DNA of 39,541 nucleotides. It comes from Dissophora ornata. Its lineage: Eukaryota > Mortierellomycota > Mortierellomycetes > Mortierellales > Mortierellaceae. A program made the position numbers and the translations under genes. Position 1 is the first letter of the stretch, and each line of letters begins with the position of its first letter. Location of the stretch: the NCBI GenBank assembly GCA_025201705.1, contig MU616818.1, positions 1 through 39,541 on the forward strand, read 5' to 3'. The notes under the pieces were generated by a model. The model was not told the DNA's origin. It did no database searches and saw only the letters and a list, made by a program, of their open reading frames with translations. Shown here piece by piece: positions 1-17,958 of this stretch.

Positions 1-2
1 GC

Positions 3-200
3 ATGGTGGAGAGCAACAGGATTGTGGGGCCTGTTAAGAGGCAACTTGACCGGGTGCTTGGGAGCTGGAGCAGCGAAGGCGCAAGCAATGCTCAAGAGAA
101 GAATTGGGAGGACTTTGACCATTGTGAGAGTGTTGAGAAGAAGAAGAGAAGGAAGCGGATGAGGATTAAAAGTAACGAGGGTAAGACGATGCTTTTATAG
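3..200 (+). CDS. Possible 3' end of an unidentified gene
   Basis: The frame is open from the left edge of the window to a TAG at 198-200, so this may be the last exon of a gene that begins outside. The 65 visible residues are hydrophilic and end in a strongly basic stretch (KKKRRKRMR) that would suit a nuclear localisation signal. The ATG at position 3 need not be the start. I recognise no domain. Length and composition do not rule out a chance ORF, so the call rests mainly on the open frame at the edge and the clean transition to AT-rich, stop-rich sequence after 200. Confidence 0.3.
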   Translation: MVESNRIVGPVKRQLDRVLGSWSSEGASNAQEKNWEDFDHCESVEKKKRRKRMRIKSNEGKTMLL

Positions 201-3200
201 GCGTAATAGGAAAAGAAAGTTCATGTGGACAAATTGCACAATTAAATTGAATGTTAATGATAGAGGCTAGTACTAACAGACGATTATAACCTAGTTTGGA
301 TGCAAGGGTTTGCTTGACCCCTTGTCCAGTGGTGAGGGTGCGAGGATGACACAATCCCACACACCATCCAGGGACAGTGAATCGTGATTAGCCCACCCTG
401 TTACGTCTATGATGCACAATGGGCATGTTTGAGGAAGAGAGATTCTGTCCCTGTGCTCATTAAGTTTGATGCTCATGATTGGTCAAACTGCAGCTCTTCC
501 TGCGAAACAAGTTCTGTGCAAATATTACAACTGTCATGGGTAGGGATTCTACAGGTTATTCCTTTGCCCGTTAACCATTCGGAGGCGTTCCGTTATGGGA
601 ACATATGGTCCTGAATTCCCCCAATGTTACTCAAACATTCGGAGGGGTCATATCTCTCTATTTTTCCGTTTTCAGCATTAAAGTTGCAGTGTTAGGTCAA
701 CTGGACCACAGTGACTTTTACTTCTACCAAACCTTTGCTTACCAATTTTTTACATAAATGTCGACATGAATCATCAAACACGGGCATTTCTGAGAGCAAT
801 TTTCTCTTCCCTCTAACAAAGTTCACATGGAAGATTGTTTTTATTTCAAAAGGGAGGCATGGCGCTGACGTTACATATCATTATCAAAGAATGCAGACTG
901 TTGTAATTTCCATGTACGAATTTGTTGCACGTGTCTACGTAATATACATTTGGAGTAGACTATCGTTATGCCTTCTTCTGTTTACCCGTTTTCTTAATTA
1001 CCCATGCCTTGAACATTTCTCATGACTTTGCTACACGCTACTATTACGCGTGTTTAGTAAATAAGGTTATGTCAAGTCCCTGTTCTTCGAAATGTTGTAT
1101 TACCTGCTCATGCTTTTTTACCGAAAGGGTAAAGACACAGGACCTGGACTTTTTCGAACCAGACCCGTGGTAATCGTCAGCTAACTGACCTATCAAATGA
1201 GCCCTCCTCGGTGTTCGCACGCCTTATTCCAGCGAATGCATAACATCCCTGTTCCTAAGATAACAAAAACGCCGTTTCTAACTTCCCTGTTTGCGAGTTA
1301 ACTGCTGTCGAGGCCCAGATAGGCTCAATCGACATTTATCCATCCCTCGTCTTCCTGCAGTTGCTCGCTTCAAAATGACGATAATTGACGCACAAACTAC
1401 ACAGAGATAGGGCGGATGTTGAGACGAGCAGTATGCTGAAAAAGGGTGGTACCACGACAGGTATTAATACGAGTTTGAGTGTGAGTTATTGAAAGCGCAG
1501 AACCAAGTGAGGCGAACAGCAGCAAGTGACAACGGTGTTTAAAAGAATCAGCGGATGTCGAATTTCCCACGTGTGCATTGCTCTCACGACGTGGGCAGCT
1601 GCGGTATTGTTTAAAATTCGGAATTACATTACCAAATGAGCGATGAGGGAACAAAATAGTCTCAAAGGTATCCCTTGTTCGACGGAGAACTTGGAGATGT
1701 GGCCGATTGCATGAGCTTCAGCAAACCCTCCGGCAAGCGAACAAAAGCAAGATCATGGAATTAGACGCATGTTCAAGGGGTTTGCCAACGAGGAAGGAGG
1801 CGATAGCTCAAGCAATCCATTGTTGAGCCTCAACAAACAAGGAAGGTACCTGTATCCTCGAGTCAAACGCCACTCTTCGCGGTTTCTCAATAGATAGTGT
1901 GTAGGGAATCAACCGCTGGACTGGCACAGATTTCGTAATTTGAGGCAAAGTAGTCGCCACTTATTCAATGGCAGAGGACAGCGTATATTTTCTGCAGGCA
2001 GGGAGCCTTTGCGGGCGTGCGACGACGAACCTTACTACGACGAACTTTACTCATTTGATTCAGTGACCGAAGACGGCGCATTATAGATGTTTCGATTATG
2101 AAAGTTACGAAGGGCGATCAAGAGGGACCTCACAACAATGAACGTGTGGGGGCAGACGTTCCAAAGCCCTTATTCTATTGGCGTGCATAAGAAACTACTG
2201 TAGAAGCCATGAGAAGATTGGGAGCCAGCAGTGCAAGTTCATTTACATTAATCATTTGCGTGTCTCAAACCAATATCAACGACCTACCCGTAGCCGATCA
2301 TCACCAGAAAAGAAGAGGAAATAAAAAAATGAAAGATTGTCTATTCTGTGGTCTAAGAAGGTGTCTATTTTGTGTATGGTTATTAAATTCTCTTTCCACA
2401 ATAGCAGGTCAGTCCCGCCGTGCCGATGTAGTAAGTTCCAGAAAGAGGCCGTCCTCCCCATTTGGACTTTCCTTAAGTGTTGTTGCAAGGAAGGGTCCTA
2501 TACCCGAATGCACAACTTGTCATCTTCAAATCATCCGGGGCAGCAAGCGTTTTGTTTATAGGCTAGGTGCCGTCGGATGTCACTAGAAGTCGGGTCCTGA
2601 AACCCGTTTTTTCCGCAACCAACTAATAGCTAGGCAGATCTGCTGCAGCTCTATAAGTCGGGTTGCAACTGACAAAATGTTCTTCCAAACTCCAGGCATT
2701 GAATCAACAGAAAGGCTCATGACTTAGGCAGTTCATGACATCCTGTTGACGGCAGCTATCGCAACCAACAAATGGCTGGACAAACCCCGAAGTATATCTA
2801 CTGCAACTCAAGAAGTCGGACTGCATATGATAGGGTGTTGTTGTGTTAGCGAAAAGAAATACAAAAACATACTTACAGGAGTGATTGAAAAGTGAAGAGA
2901 TTGATGAGGATCAGCCAGGTAAATTAGTATCCGCTGGGGGAAGAACAAGGGAATGTGGTGAGGGTGCTTATTCAAGTTTCATGGTACAGATCTACGAGAT
3001 GGGGCCATGACTGGACAGGGGTAAGACATGTTGAGGAAAGATGAGTAACACAATACGCTTGTCATTTTTTCGTAGTGAATTGCAATGGATGGCTCTTCGC
3101 TGCGGCGACGCCATTCATCGTCACTGAGAAAATACGCGTGTGTCAGGACAATAAACGTGGACAAAATCGACAAGGACATCTGGTGTACTTGGTATGCTAT

Positions 3201-3882
3201 CATAACTCATCCTTGCTTCCCTGATTTCTTGCGTCCTTGCGTCCTTGCTTCCTTGCTTCCTTGCTTCCGCCTAACTGCATCCTTGCTTACTACAGCTGTA
3301 GGCGGCATATTATCCTAGTGAGACTGATTGAGTGGAAGCGACTTCCACTGGCCCTGTTTCAATGATCGCTGCGTCTTATTCGTCAGCAGCTTAAGTCTCA
3401 GGAACCTCTCTCTCTTTCTTTCTCTCTCTCACAGTCCCTCTGCTAAGGGCAATGGGATGGATGATCCCTATTCACCACTGTCACTGTAGCGCTTCCGGAA
3501 CCCAGTCTTACGCGTCAGTCAGGACAGAGGGTGAAGGGTGGCGCATGGGCCACCTCCGCACCAAACCACGAAGCCAGCTGTAAGCTGTTTTCCCTCATCG
3601 TTCTTCCATGGCCAACCCTACTGCCATTCTCCGCACCACTCTCGCTTGTTACTGTTCTTTTGGATGAACCCTTCGTAGCTATTAGCCAGGCTAATCTTCA
3701 TTGATGACATGTTAGAGTATTGATGACAATGGCACAAACATGGAGTCCTCGCCGTAGTAGGATAATTCGCTTAAGCCTTCATGTTATTCGGCTATGCTGA
3801 TACAAAATAGACATGCTGATTGGCGTTGTAGCACACTCATGGTGTATCGTCACTCATATTCAACACTCGTTTCCCTTTTGCA
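201..3882. other. Long gene-poor interval
   Basis: About 3.7 kb in which no ORF above about 125 codons looks coding on either strand: frames are short and I recognise no motif or splice-linked chain of exons. It holds an 8-bp minisatellite (3229-3268), a pyrimidine-rich tract near 3405-3440, short direct repeats (for example an ACGACGAA motif repeated near 2028-2055) and a short GC stem followed by T6 at 2591-2612. I see no tRNA or rRNA. It is probably intergenic or decayed repeat DNA. Confidence 0.6.
3229..3268 (+). repeat. 8-bp minisatellite, five units
   Basis: Five consecutive 8-bp units: two TTGCGTCC followed by three TTGCTTCC. Further imperfect TCCTTGCTT copies lie on either side (about 3208-3220 and 3279-3288). 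The array is outside any gene model. Confidence 0.85.
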
Positions 3883-4460
3883 ATGTTAGGAATCGTGCTT
3901 GTGTCAGCTCCGCACTCGTTGGCCTCATCCGCATCAGATCGTGCGTCGACTCCGCGCTCGTCGACCTCTTCCACAAGCACACTGAGCACTAGAGTCATTC
4001 GATTCTACCCTTCTGACAAAGAGGCAAGTCTCTATCCTCCAATTAAGCCTTCAGTCCCTCTTTCCTTCTTCAAGCATGGCGCCCCTGATGACGAGTGTTG
4101 GGAAGAGTTTCGAGCGTATTCCAAGAACTACACAATGTGATATAAATCCCCAACATCTTACAAAGCTCGACATCTCAGAAAGCCCACGACACTCAACTCC
4201 ACGCAATCCAAAAGCGAACTGTATACCTCGCTCGCCCAGCAGACCTCTTCCTGCATCAGATCCGGTTTTTGCATGGCAAGGAAGACCTCGACCCTGAGAC
4301 AATACTCGAACGATCTTCAGCCTTCGCCATTCTCATGCATGATCAGCTCTTAGCACTGGGCAGCAGAGTCAGCACCATTCGCATGCACAACCGTCGATCA
4401 GCGCAAGGTGCTTCATACAAACAAGATTCTCTTGATATAGTCGGCCCCGATTGTTCATAT
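3883..4460 (+). pseudogene. Broken gag-like fragment of a fungal retroelement
   Basis: The frame starting at 3883 reads a Ser/Thr-rich leader and then a block with a RFYPSD-type motif and EEFRAYSKNY before an in-frame TGA at 4138-4140. A related continuation lies in a different frame from about 4170, containing TQLHAIQKRT, LARPADLFLHQ and an EDLDPET segment with a helical tail, to roughly 4460. The pattern (basic and tyrosine/proline anchor, then a long helical block around a RP-DLFLH motif) resembles, from memory, N-terminal gag-like regions of retroelements common in Mortierella-type genomes. One nonsense codon and one frame change show that it is dead. No reverse transcriptase, integrase or tyrosine recombinase is recognisable nearby, and no LTRs were seen. 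Family assignment is from memory and moderate at best. Confidence 0.45.
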
Positions 4461-4910
4461 AATGTTTGCATTCACTTCCCTTACGTGTTGCTCGTCCGAC
4501 TTGAGTGTTAGTTATCGGACAGGACTGAAGAGGCAAATCCAGCGAAGTTGGTTGTGACGTTTCGTCACGGACGGGACAATACTTCACGGGTGACATAGCA
4601 TGGATAAGACAGCCCTTGTAGTCGGAAGCAGAGCAGAGGCGCTTTGCGAATGTATTTCGTACGCTTGTATGATATCAATCGACTCCATTGAGCTTTGGCT
4701 AGGCATAGTGAGGAGGTGCTTCAGCGACGACACATCAACTCTTCCCTCTCCACCCATATGTATCAGTAATAAATGCACTGTAAATCCATCGTGTCGCATT
4801 TATTATGCGCTGTAGATGTGGTTTTGTCGACAAGATCGTTTTCCTCACCAACATTGATGCTGTCGTTGTCGTTGTCCATGCATGGCCTATTCAGAGGCGA
4901 CCAAATTTAA

Positions 4911-5113
4911 AGATCAAAAGCAATCGCAGTATTAATTTCTAGGCACTACAAACCTCTTCAGCAAAGTACCCCTGCCAAGGGGGGCATTCCTCAATTTGAA
5001 CGCGACAACAGACTACTCCACGCCCTCATTGAGGCACAGTTCCTTATGAATGAATTTTATGGCTTCTTTCAGTCAACGTCATCGTTGGTGCCACGAACCA
5101 AGCGCCTTGTCTA
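4911..5113 (+). pseudogene. Short coding-like fragment, unidentified
   Basis: An open stretch between stops at 4908 and 5111 reads as well-composed protein in its second half (IPQFERDNRLLHALIEAQF, then MNEFYGFFQSTSS), unlike the surrounding intergenic frames. A TTCTAG at 4937-4942 could be a splice acceptor. It could be another scrap of the element at 3883-4460, a lone exon of a decayed gene, or chance. No start, partner exon or domain was found. Confidence 0.25.
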
Positions 5114-5477
5114 GCCACGAGGGTTGCAGCCAGTCGTGCCAAGATAGAGCTTCGCCTTTTCGACATCGACTTTTGTCAGGTCATGGGATAGTTGCACCCA
5201 CAGCCAGAACATTCGCCTCTACTATGCGCAGAATGCAACACGAATGCAGCTTCGCACATTTATCCGCGCCATTTTATTGCGCCTTTTCTTCCTCGGTATG
5301 GTGGCGCACTAAAAATAAGCCAACACTAAGCCTGCTTTCTACATCTACAAATAGGAACTCCCTCACCGCGCTTCTCCTCCATCTTTCCACCTTTGCAGAT
5401 CTACTAAAAAAAAAAGTCACTCGCTTCTCCTCCTCCTCCACCTTTCCACCTCTACAGAAACCCATTTCAGACTACCA
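5114..5477 (+). promoter_or_regulatory. Upstream region of the PP2C gene
   Basis: The 360 bp ahead of the PP2C start codon become pyrimidine-rich. They hold an imperfect direct repeat of about 30 bp (5369-5398 and 5422-5457: CGCTTCTCCTCC...TTTCCACCT...CAG) separated by an A10 run at 5406-5415. Both copies end like 3' splice sites (TTTGCAG, TCTACAG), so a 5'-UTR intron is possible. No other element is recognised. Confidence 0.4.
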
Positions 5478-7067
5478 ATGGGCCAGGCACTCTCCGCACC
5501 TGTCACGGACAAGCATTCGTCCGTGGGTCTCAATGAGCGCTTCGCCTACGGAGCATCCGCTATGCAAGGGTGGAGACCCAGTAAGAGTCTTTTACGCATC
5601 AAAGGACGTCTCATGGAGATAGCCGCCGGATGTGTCGTGTCCGTCATGGTTTACATGCCACTTTTTGCTCAAGCGAGACATTCATCCACATTTTTACATG
5701 TCCCCTTCACCAAATAGCCATGGAAGACGCCCACACGACTTTGTTGGATGTAGAGGGTACCAAAGGAGCCGCATTTTTCGCTGTCTATGATGGCCATGGA
5801 GGTATGCGAACAAAACCATATCTACGCTGTCTCAAAGAGTTGAATTTTCAAAAGAGCTGAAACATCTTCTAAATAACCAGGCGCTGGTGTTTCCAAGTAC
5901 TGCGGTGAAAATCTTCACAAAAAGATTGTTGCCGACCCAGCTTTTGTCAGAGGCGATTACAAGGTGGCGATCAAAAATGGCTTTTTGGAAACGGATAGGG
6001 AGCTTCAGCTTGGTAACGACGAAGACATGAAAACTATGACGATTGCACATGCCCATACATCTCCCACCAACCTGCAGATTTATAACCAGTGGCACCTTCT
6101 TCTGACAATTCTAGATCCCCAGCACGGTGGCAACTCGTCAGGAAGTACAGCCATCACAGCAACTATCACCGATGAGAACATCGTCTACGTGGTAAGGTTT
6201 CAACAGAGCAAGAGCCTTTATTTTAACTGTTGCAGGGCGCAAGTGCATTGACATCGATCTGCGCAATACGCTGAACTAGGGCAACGCTGGTGACTCGCGG
6301 GCTGTTCTTTGCAGCGGAGGAAAGGGCATTGCTTTGTCAACTGACCACAAGCCCAATAATACAGGTACCCCCCGAAGTTGTCCAGTGCGCCATGCTTCTC
6401 TCTTGTAGAGTGCCATTGAGCTGACTTTGATCTGAATTTCTATAGACGAGTCAATAAGAATTTTTTCTGCTGGAGGCTTCGTCGAGTCTGGCAGAGTCAA
6501 TGGCGTCCTTGGGTTGTCTCGTGCGTTGGGCGACTTGGCGTACAAATCGAACGACATATTGGATCCCGAAGAGCAGATTGTTACTGGTAAGCATGTCAAC
6601 ATGTCTCTGAGGCCACGCCAATTGAACAACCTTTGACATGTGCTGACCAACTTGTGAATGATGTGTCCCCAGCAAACCCTGATGTCGTGGAGCACAAATT
6701 GACGGACAATGACGAGTTCCTGGTACTTGCTTGCGATGGTATGGCACGTTGAGCAGCATCTGCAATAGCTGATTGCATACGACCATGACTATGAAGCATC
6801 TCTGACTGAAAACCCCATCCCAATATGATAGGTATTTGGGATTGCATGAGTTCGCAAAAGGTGGTTAGCCTTGTCCGCAAGGGCATCGCCGATAAAATTC
6901 CCTTGGCTACAATTTGTGAGATGACAATGGATCAGTGCCTGGCCGTGAAAGGCACGTTGACCGTCATTGGCTGCGATAACATGACGATGGTCATTGTGGC
7001 CTTATTGAATGGAAGGACAGTCGAGGATTGGTACAAGCATGTCAGCAGTCGCGTCGCGATCCGTTAA
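5478..7067 (+). CDS. PTC2: PP2C-type serine/threonine phosphatase (Ptc2/Ptc3-like)
   Basis: A Mn/Mg-dependent protein phosphatase of the PPM family; yeast Ptc2/Ptc3 switch off stress-MAPK and DNA-damage kinases. Exons: 5478-5580, 5718-5801, 5881-6012, 6115-6191, 6280-6364, 6446-6586, 6673-6738, 6832-7067, giving 307 aa in frame throughout. The N-terminus MGQALS..VTDKHS matches the Ptc2/3 group, including a myristoylation-type Gly2. Metal-site motifs are all present: GWRPTMEDAHT, YDGHGG, the GNAGDSRAVL strand, SRALGD, ACDGIWD and GCDNMT. The first two motifs are assembled across introns, which supports the splicing. The protein stops soon after the catalytic core, whereas yeast Ptc2 carries a long C-terminal tail. 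It converges with the ArgRS gene, 172 bp apart. Ptc2 versus Ptc3 cannot be decided because that duplication is yeast-specific. Confidence 0.93.
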
Positions 7068-7239
7068 ATATTTGACCATCCACCCCTGTAGACAATCAAG
7101 AATCTATTAAATGTTTACTCTCTCTGCGGTGTAGATTCGTACTAACAAGCGAGGCCAGACATGCATTGATGTATTTATTCTGCTAACCTCTATCTCTCTC
7201 CTCTGAGATATAACAATGACCTATAACTCCTCTAGTTCT

Positions 7240-9823
7240 TTACATGCGCTCCTGGGGCTTCAAGTTCAGCAGACGCATGGCATTACCCAGGGTAATACGC
7301 GCACTCCAGTACATGAACAGACGCGCCTCTGCCACCTCCTTCTCTGCTCCCATCACATACATCGACTCGAGTGCCTGCGACACGTGATGCGACAACTTCA
7401 TCGCATATCCCACAATGTTCACTGGCTCGAATGTGCGCGATGTCTCCCGCACAATCTGCGGGTACCGCGCAATCATCGTAATCAAGTCCGCTGCTGCACG
7501 CGAGTCGCCCAACTGACGCAAGTCTGCATTTGGATTCACCTCCATCTCTGTCTTGCGCTCAATCGAGCACAGACGCGCGTGTGCATACTGCAGGTATGGT
7601 CCCGTGTCACCTTCGAACGAGAACATGCGCTTCCAGTCAAAGTCGTAGTTCTTGACGCGACGCGCCGACGCATCCTGGATCATGATTGCCGAGATTCCGA
7701 TGTTGTCTGCCACCTCAAGGGGATCCTCGATTTGCGCGTATTTGTGCTCGTTCTTCTTCATCACCTCGTGCATCGCATCCCGGGTCTCCTCAAGAATGTC
7801 TTCCAAGAACACGACTGTGCCCTTGCGTGTGGACATGCCTCCGACCATTCCAAAGTTCAGGTGCGTTACCTTCTTGGCCCAGTCGAACCCAAGCAACTCC
7901 AGGATTTTGAAAAGCTGCTTCAAGTGCAGATCCTGCTGCGACGCCACAATGTAGTACATGTGCTCGAACCCATACGTTTCATAACGCTCCAGTGCAGCTC
8001 CGATATCGCGGGTGATGTAAAGCGTCGTTCCATCCTTCTTTTGAACGACACAGATGCCAAGTTTGTATTTTGTAAGATCCACAATTAAGGCGCCATCCGA
8101 TTCCGTGAGCAAGTTCTTCGCATGCAGCATCTTCAAGGCTCGCTCCATGCCGTCCGTGACCTGGGACTCGCCAGAGTAGACATCAAAGGCAATGTTAAGA
8201 CGGGCATAAATATCCTTGTACTTGACAATGGACAGGTCGCGGAAGCGGGACCAGATCTTCAGTGCCGCCTTGTCGCCATCCTCCATCTTTTTGAAATAGG
8301 CACGGGCTTCGTCGTGGACAGTCTCATCTTCTTTTGCATCTTGCTACACGACAGAGCGGAAAGGAAGGACGTGAGAATCGAGTATATAGACATTGAAACA
8401 TAATGTGGCCTCGCTGTGCCTCGGGGCCGCGGCTCTGAACTGTCTGATTGTTGACTTACGTTAATCCTGACATAGACGTCAAACAAGTGCTTGATTGGGT
8501 CCTCCAACAGCTTCTCTTCCGCGCCGTAGCGCTCAAATCCAATAGCCAACAGTCCGTACTGCTTGCCCCAGTCCCCAAGATAGTTCATGCTGAGAGTGTC
8601 ATAGCCGTTAGCCTGCAAGATGTTGCGCACAAACGATCCAATGATGGTCGAACGCAGGTGTCCGGCGTGGAAGGGCTTGGCAATGTTGGGTGACGAAAAC
8701 TCGACAACGACCTTCTTCTGCTGGCCAAGGCTGTTGCATCCCCATTGCTCCTTGGTGTTGTAAATTTTCGTGAACAGCGACTGACCGAGTTTGATGTGGT
8801 TCAAGAAAAAGTTGACAAAGGGCCCGTCGGCCTTTGCAAGTGTGACATAGTCGTTCAGTTGGAACTAGAACAAAGCACGGACGGCATATAAAAATGCAAT
8901 TGTGAGTCATCGCTCGGTTCTCTGCTACGCGTGCTTTCTGATGGTTCCTGCGGCTCTTCGAACGCACGAATCAGTTCATTACTCACCTTCTCGACAATGT
9001 CAGCAGCAACGGCAGAAGGGTTTCCCTTAAGCCTCAAGCGAGGCACAGACAGGGCAATGTGTCCATTTTCAGAGGCGCGCGGCGCCTCCAGCGCCTCATA
9101 TAAAATCTTAATGTCCACGTCCATCAGCTTGGAGAGCTGAGCCGCCAACACATTTTTAAATGCATCCAGGGGGTCAGTCTCAGGATCTGATCCTTCGATA
9201 TGGGGTACCTCGACAACAGAGCTCAGCTTGGCCTTTTCGGCAGCGGCTGCATCAGCTTCGGCAGCCAAGGTATCATTGGCTTGCTTGACAGCCCCATCCA
9301 AGATACGGATCGCTGCTTGGCACTCCTGACGCTGATCCATACGCGCGATCCAGGCCATAAACTTTTCCAGGTCCTTGAGGTTGGCGAGTAAAGAGTGGCT
9401 CTTAGTGTAGGCGGTGATGGTTCCCCAGACGGCATAGTCTGCCAGGAGGGGCTTGTCCTCCGAGAGCAAGAACGAGGTGGATGCGGTGTTGGCTGCGGTG
9501 GCGAGGGTGGTGATATGTTTGGGAGTGAAGATGGTTTGGCGAACAATGTCGAGGAGGTTATCTTGAGCAGTGACGAGGCTCACATCAGACTCGGTATAGA
9601 GGGCATTGTCAGCAGAGGAAAAGGTGCGGACGAGGAAGCGGGCAATGGCGACATTGCCGGAAATCTTGGCGGGCTTGGATGTGCCTTGGGGTATGAGGGT
9701 GGTAACACTCGACTGCTCTGGCAGGACAGGGTGCAGGGTCAAGGCATTTGTGGGGGCGTTGAGGGCGGCTGCGATGGCCAGCAGGCCGTAAGGGGCGTTG
9801 TTCAAGGGAAATGACAATGCCAT
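7240..9823 (-). CDS. RARS1: Arginyl-tRNA synthetase with N-terminal GST-like domain
   Basis: Charges tRNA-Arg with arginine in the cytosol, possibly also in mitochondria. Exons in coding order: 9823-8987, 8864-8460, 8343-7240; 781 aa. Residues 1-180 are not part of the usual fungal enzyme and look like a GST fold: GNVAIARFLVRT resembles the interdomain part, and LLADYAVWGTI followed by LEKFMAWIARM resembles the GST C-terminal helices of MetRS and EPRS. A linker rich in Ala/Glu/Lys follows, then the Add1 domain (about 205-320), the class I core with HAGH in PNIAKPFHAGHLRSTIIG, a variant KMSKS loop (MSTRKG), and the anticodon-binding domain ending NLKPQERM, the family's normal C-terminus. A TGAGTCA site lies about 85 bp upstream. 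It shares its 5' intergenic region with the 3' end of the Polo kinase gene. The synthetase call is near certain; the GST assignment is by motif only. Confidence 0.95.
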
Positions 9824-9906
9824 GATGGATGAGGGTTAGTGTTGAAAGAGGAGAAGGAGAGGACAATGACTTGTTTTATGTTTGTTTTTGTGTTTGTTAT
9901 TTTTTT

Positions 9907-9913
9907 TGAGTCA
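9907..9913 (-). promoter_or_regulatory. Gcn4/AP-1-type site upstream of ArgRS
   Basis: A perfect palindromic TGAGTCA 84 bp from the ArgRS ATG. In yeasts this is the Gcn4 (general amino-acid control) binding site, and aminoacyl-tRNA synthetase genes are known targets. A second core, TGACTC, sits at 9970-9975. A 7-mer occurs by chance about every 16 kb per sequence, so function is inferred from position. Confidence 0.4.
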
Positions 9914-9923
9914 GAGACGGACT

Positions 9924-9944
9924 CCACAGTTGAAGAAACTGTGG
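9924..9944. repeat. Perfect 8-bp inverted repeat, 5-nt loop
   Basis: CCACAGTT, loop GAAGA, AACTGTGG. It lies about 100-120 bp upstream of the ArgRS ATG, next to the TGAGTCA site. It could be a dyad operator or an RNA hairpin if the transcript starts upstream; nothing in the sequence decides this. Confidence 0.7.
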
Positions 9945-10366
9945 CTTTGACTGGACTGCAACAGCGTGGTGACTCTGTATGATTTAGCCCCTCGCCTGGC
10001 TGCGACTACCGTCGAGCACGGCTCTCTGTGGTCATCTCCGCACCGCAGTGAAACGAAGGCTGTGGCTGCGGGCCGGCGGTATGGGGCGGAGTTGTTTCAG
10101 TTAACGACACTGCTGCTGTCATCGCCACTACTGCTGCTGCTGCTTTCCTGATTTCCTGAGCAAACCCGCCCCCAGCAGCATGGTAGGGCGTTTGCCTGCT
10201 CATGCGAGTTCTTTTCATTGTGCCCAATAACAGCAGTGTACAAGTTTCCCTTCCATGCCGACCATCGACACTTCTCCACTCGAATACAATTCATTATGAT
10301 ATCGAGTGAGTCACGCGTTCTATACTCTATCACCATCGCCGTCGATGCTTTTGGGTGGTGTCTTCT

Positions 10367-17958
<7,592 letters not shown>

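Larger units (their letters stand above)
9824..10366 (-). other. ArgRS upstream region and Polo kinase 3' flank
   Basis: About 540 bp between two minus-strand genes. Next to the ArgRS start, on the minus strand, is a CT-rich leader, then an A-rich stretch, a perfect TGAGTCA, an 8-bp inverted repeat and a second TGACTC core. Toward 10130-10366 there are CTG-rich triplets and the presumed 3' UTR of the kinase gene. No coding frame is evident. Confidence 0.5.

Noticed and set aside
1140..1215. tRNA-like patch on the minus strand (TAGGTCAGTTAGCTGACG and GGTTCGAA)
   Set aside because: The A-box and B-box resemble Pol III promoters, but position 61 is not C, the T-stem does not pair, and no acceptor or anticodon stem can be drawn. 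At best it is a decayed tRNA-derived sequence.
2209..2586. 125-codon plus-strand ORF
   Set aside because: Irregular composition, no domain, no start context or partner exon; overlapping ORFs in other frames are equally long.
2591..2612. Stem-loop CGGGT/ACCCG followed by T6
   Set aside because: It looks like a terminator, but no gene or small RNA ends here, and a 5-bp stem is easily found by chance.
4051..4302. Minus-strand ORF over the retroelement relic
   Set aside because: Antisense shadow; the plus-strand reading carries the recognisable motif pattern.
7216..8088. 290-codon plus-strand ORF
   Set aside because: Antisense shadow of the ArgRS catalytic exon; His/Arg/Leu-rich composition typical of a mirrored frame.
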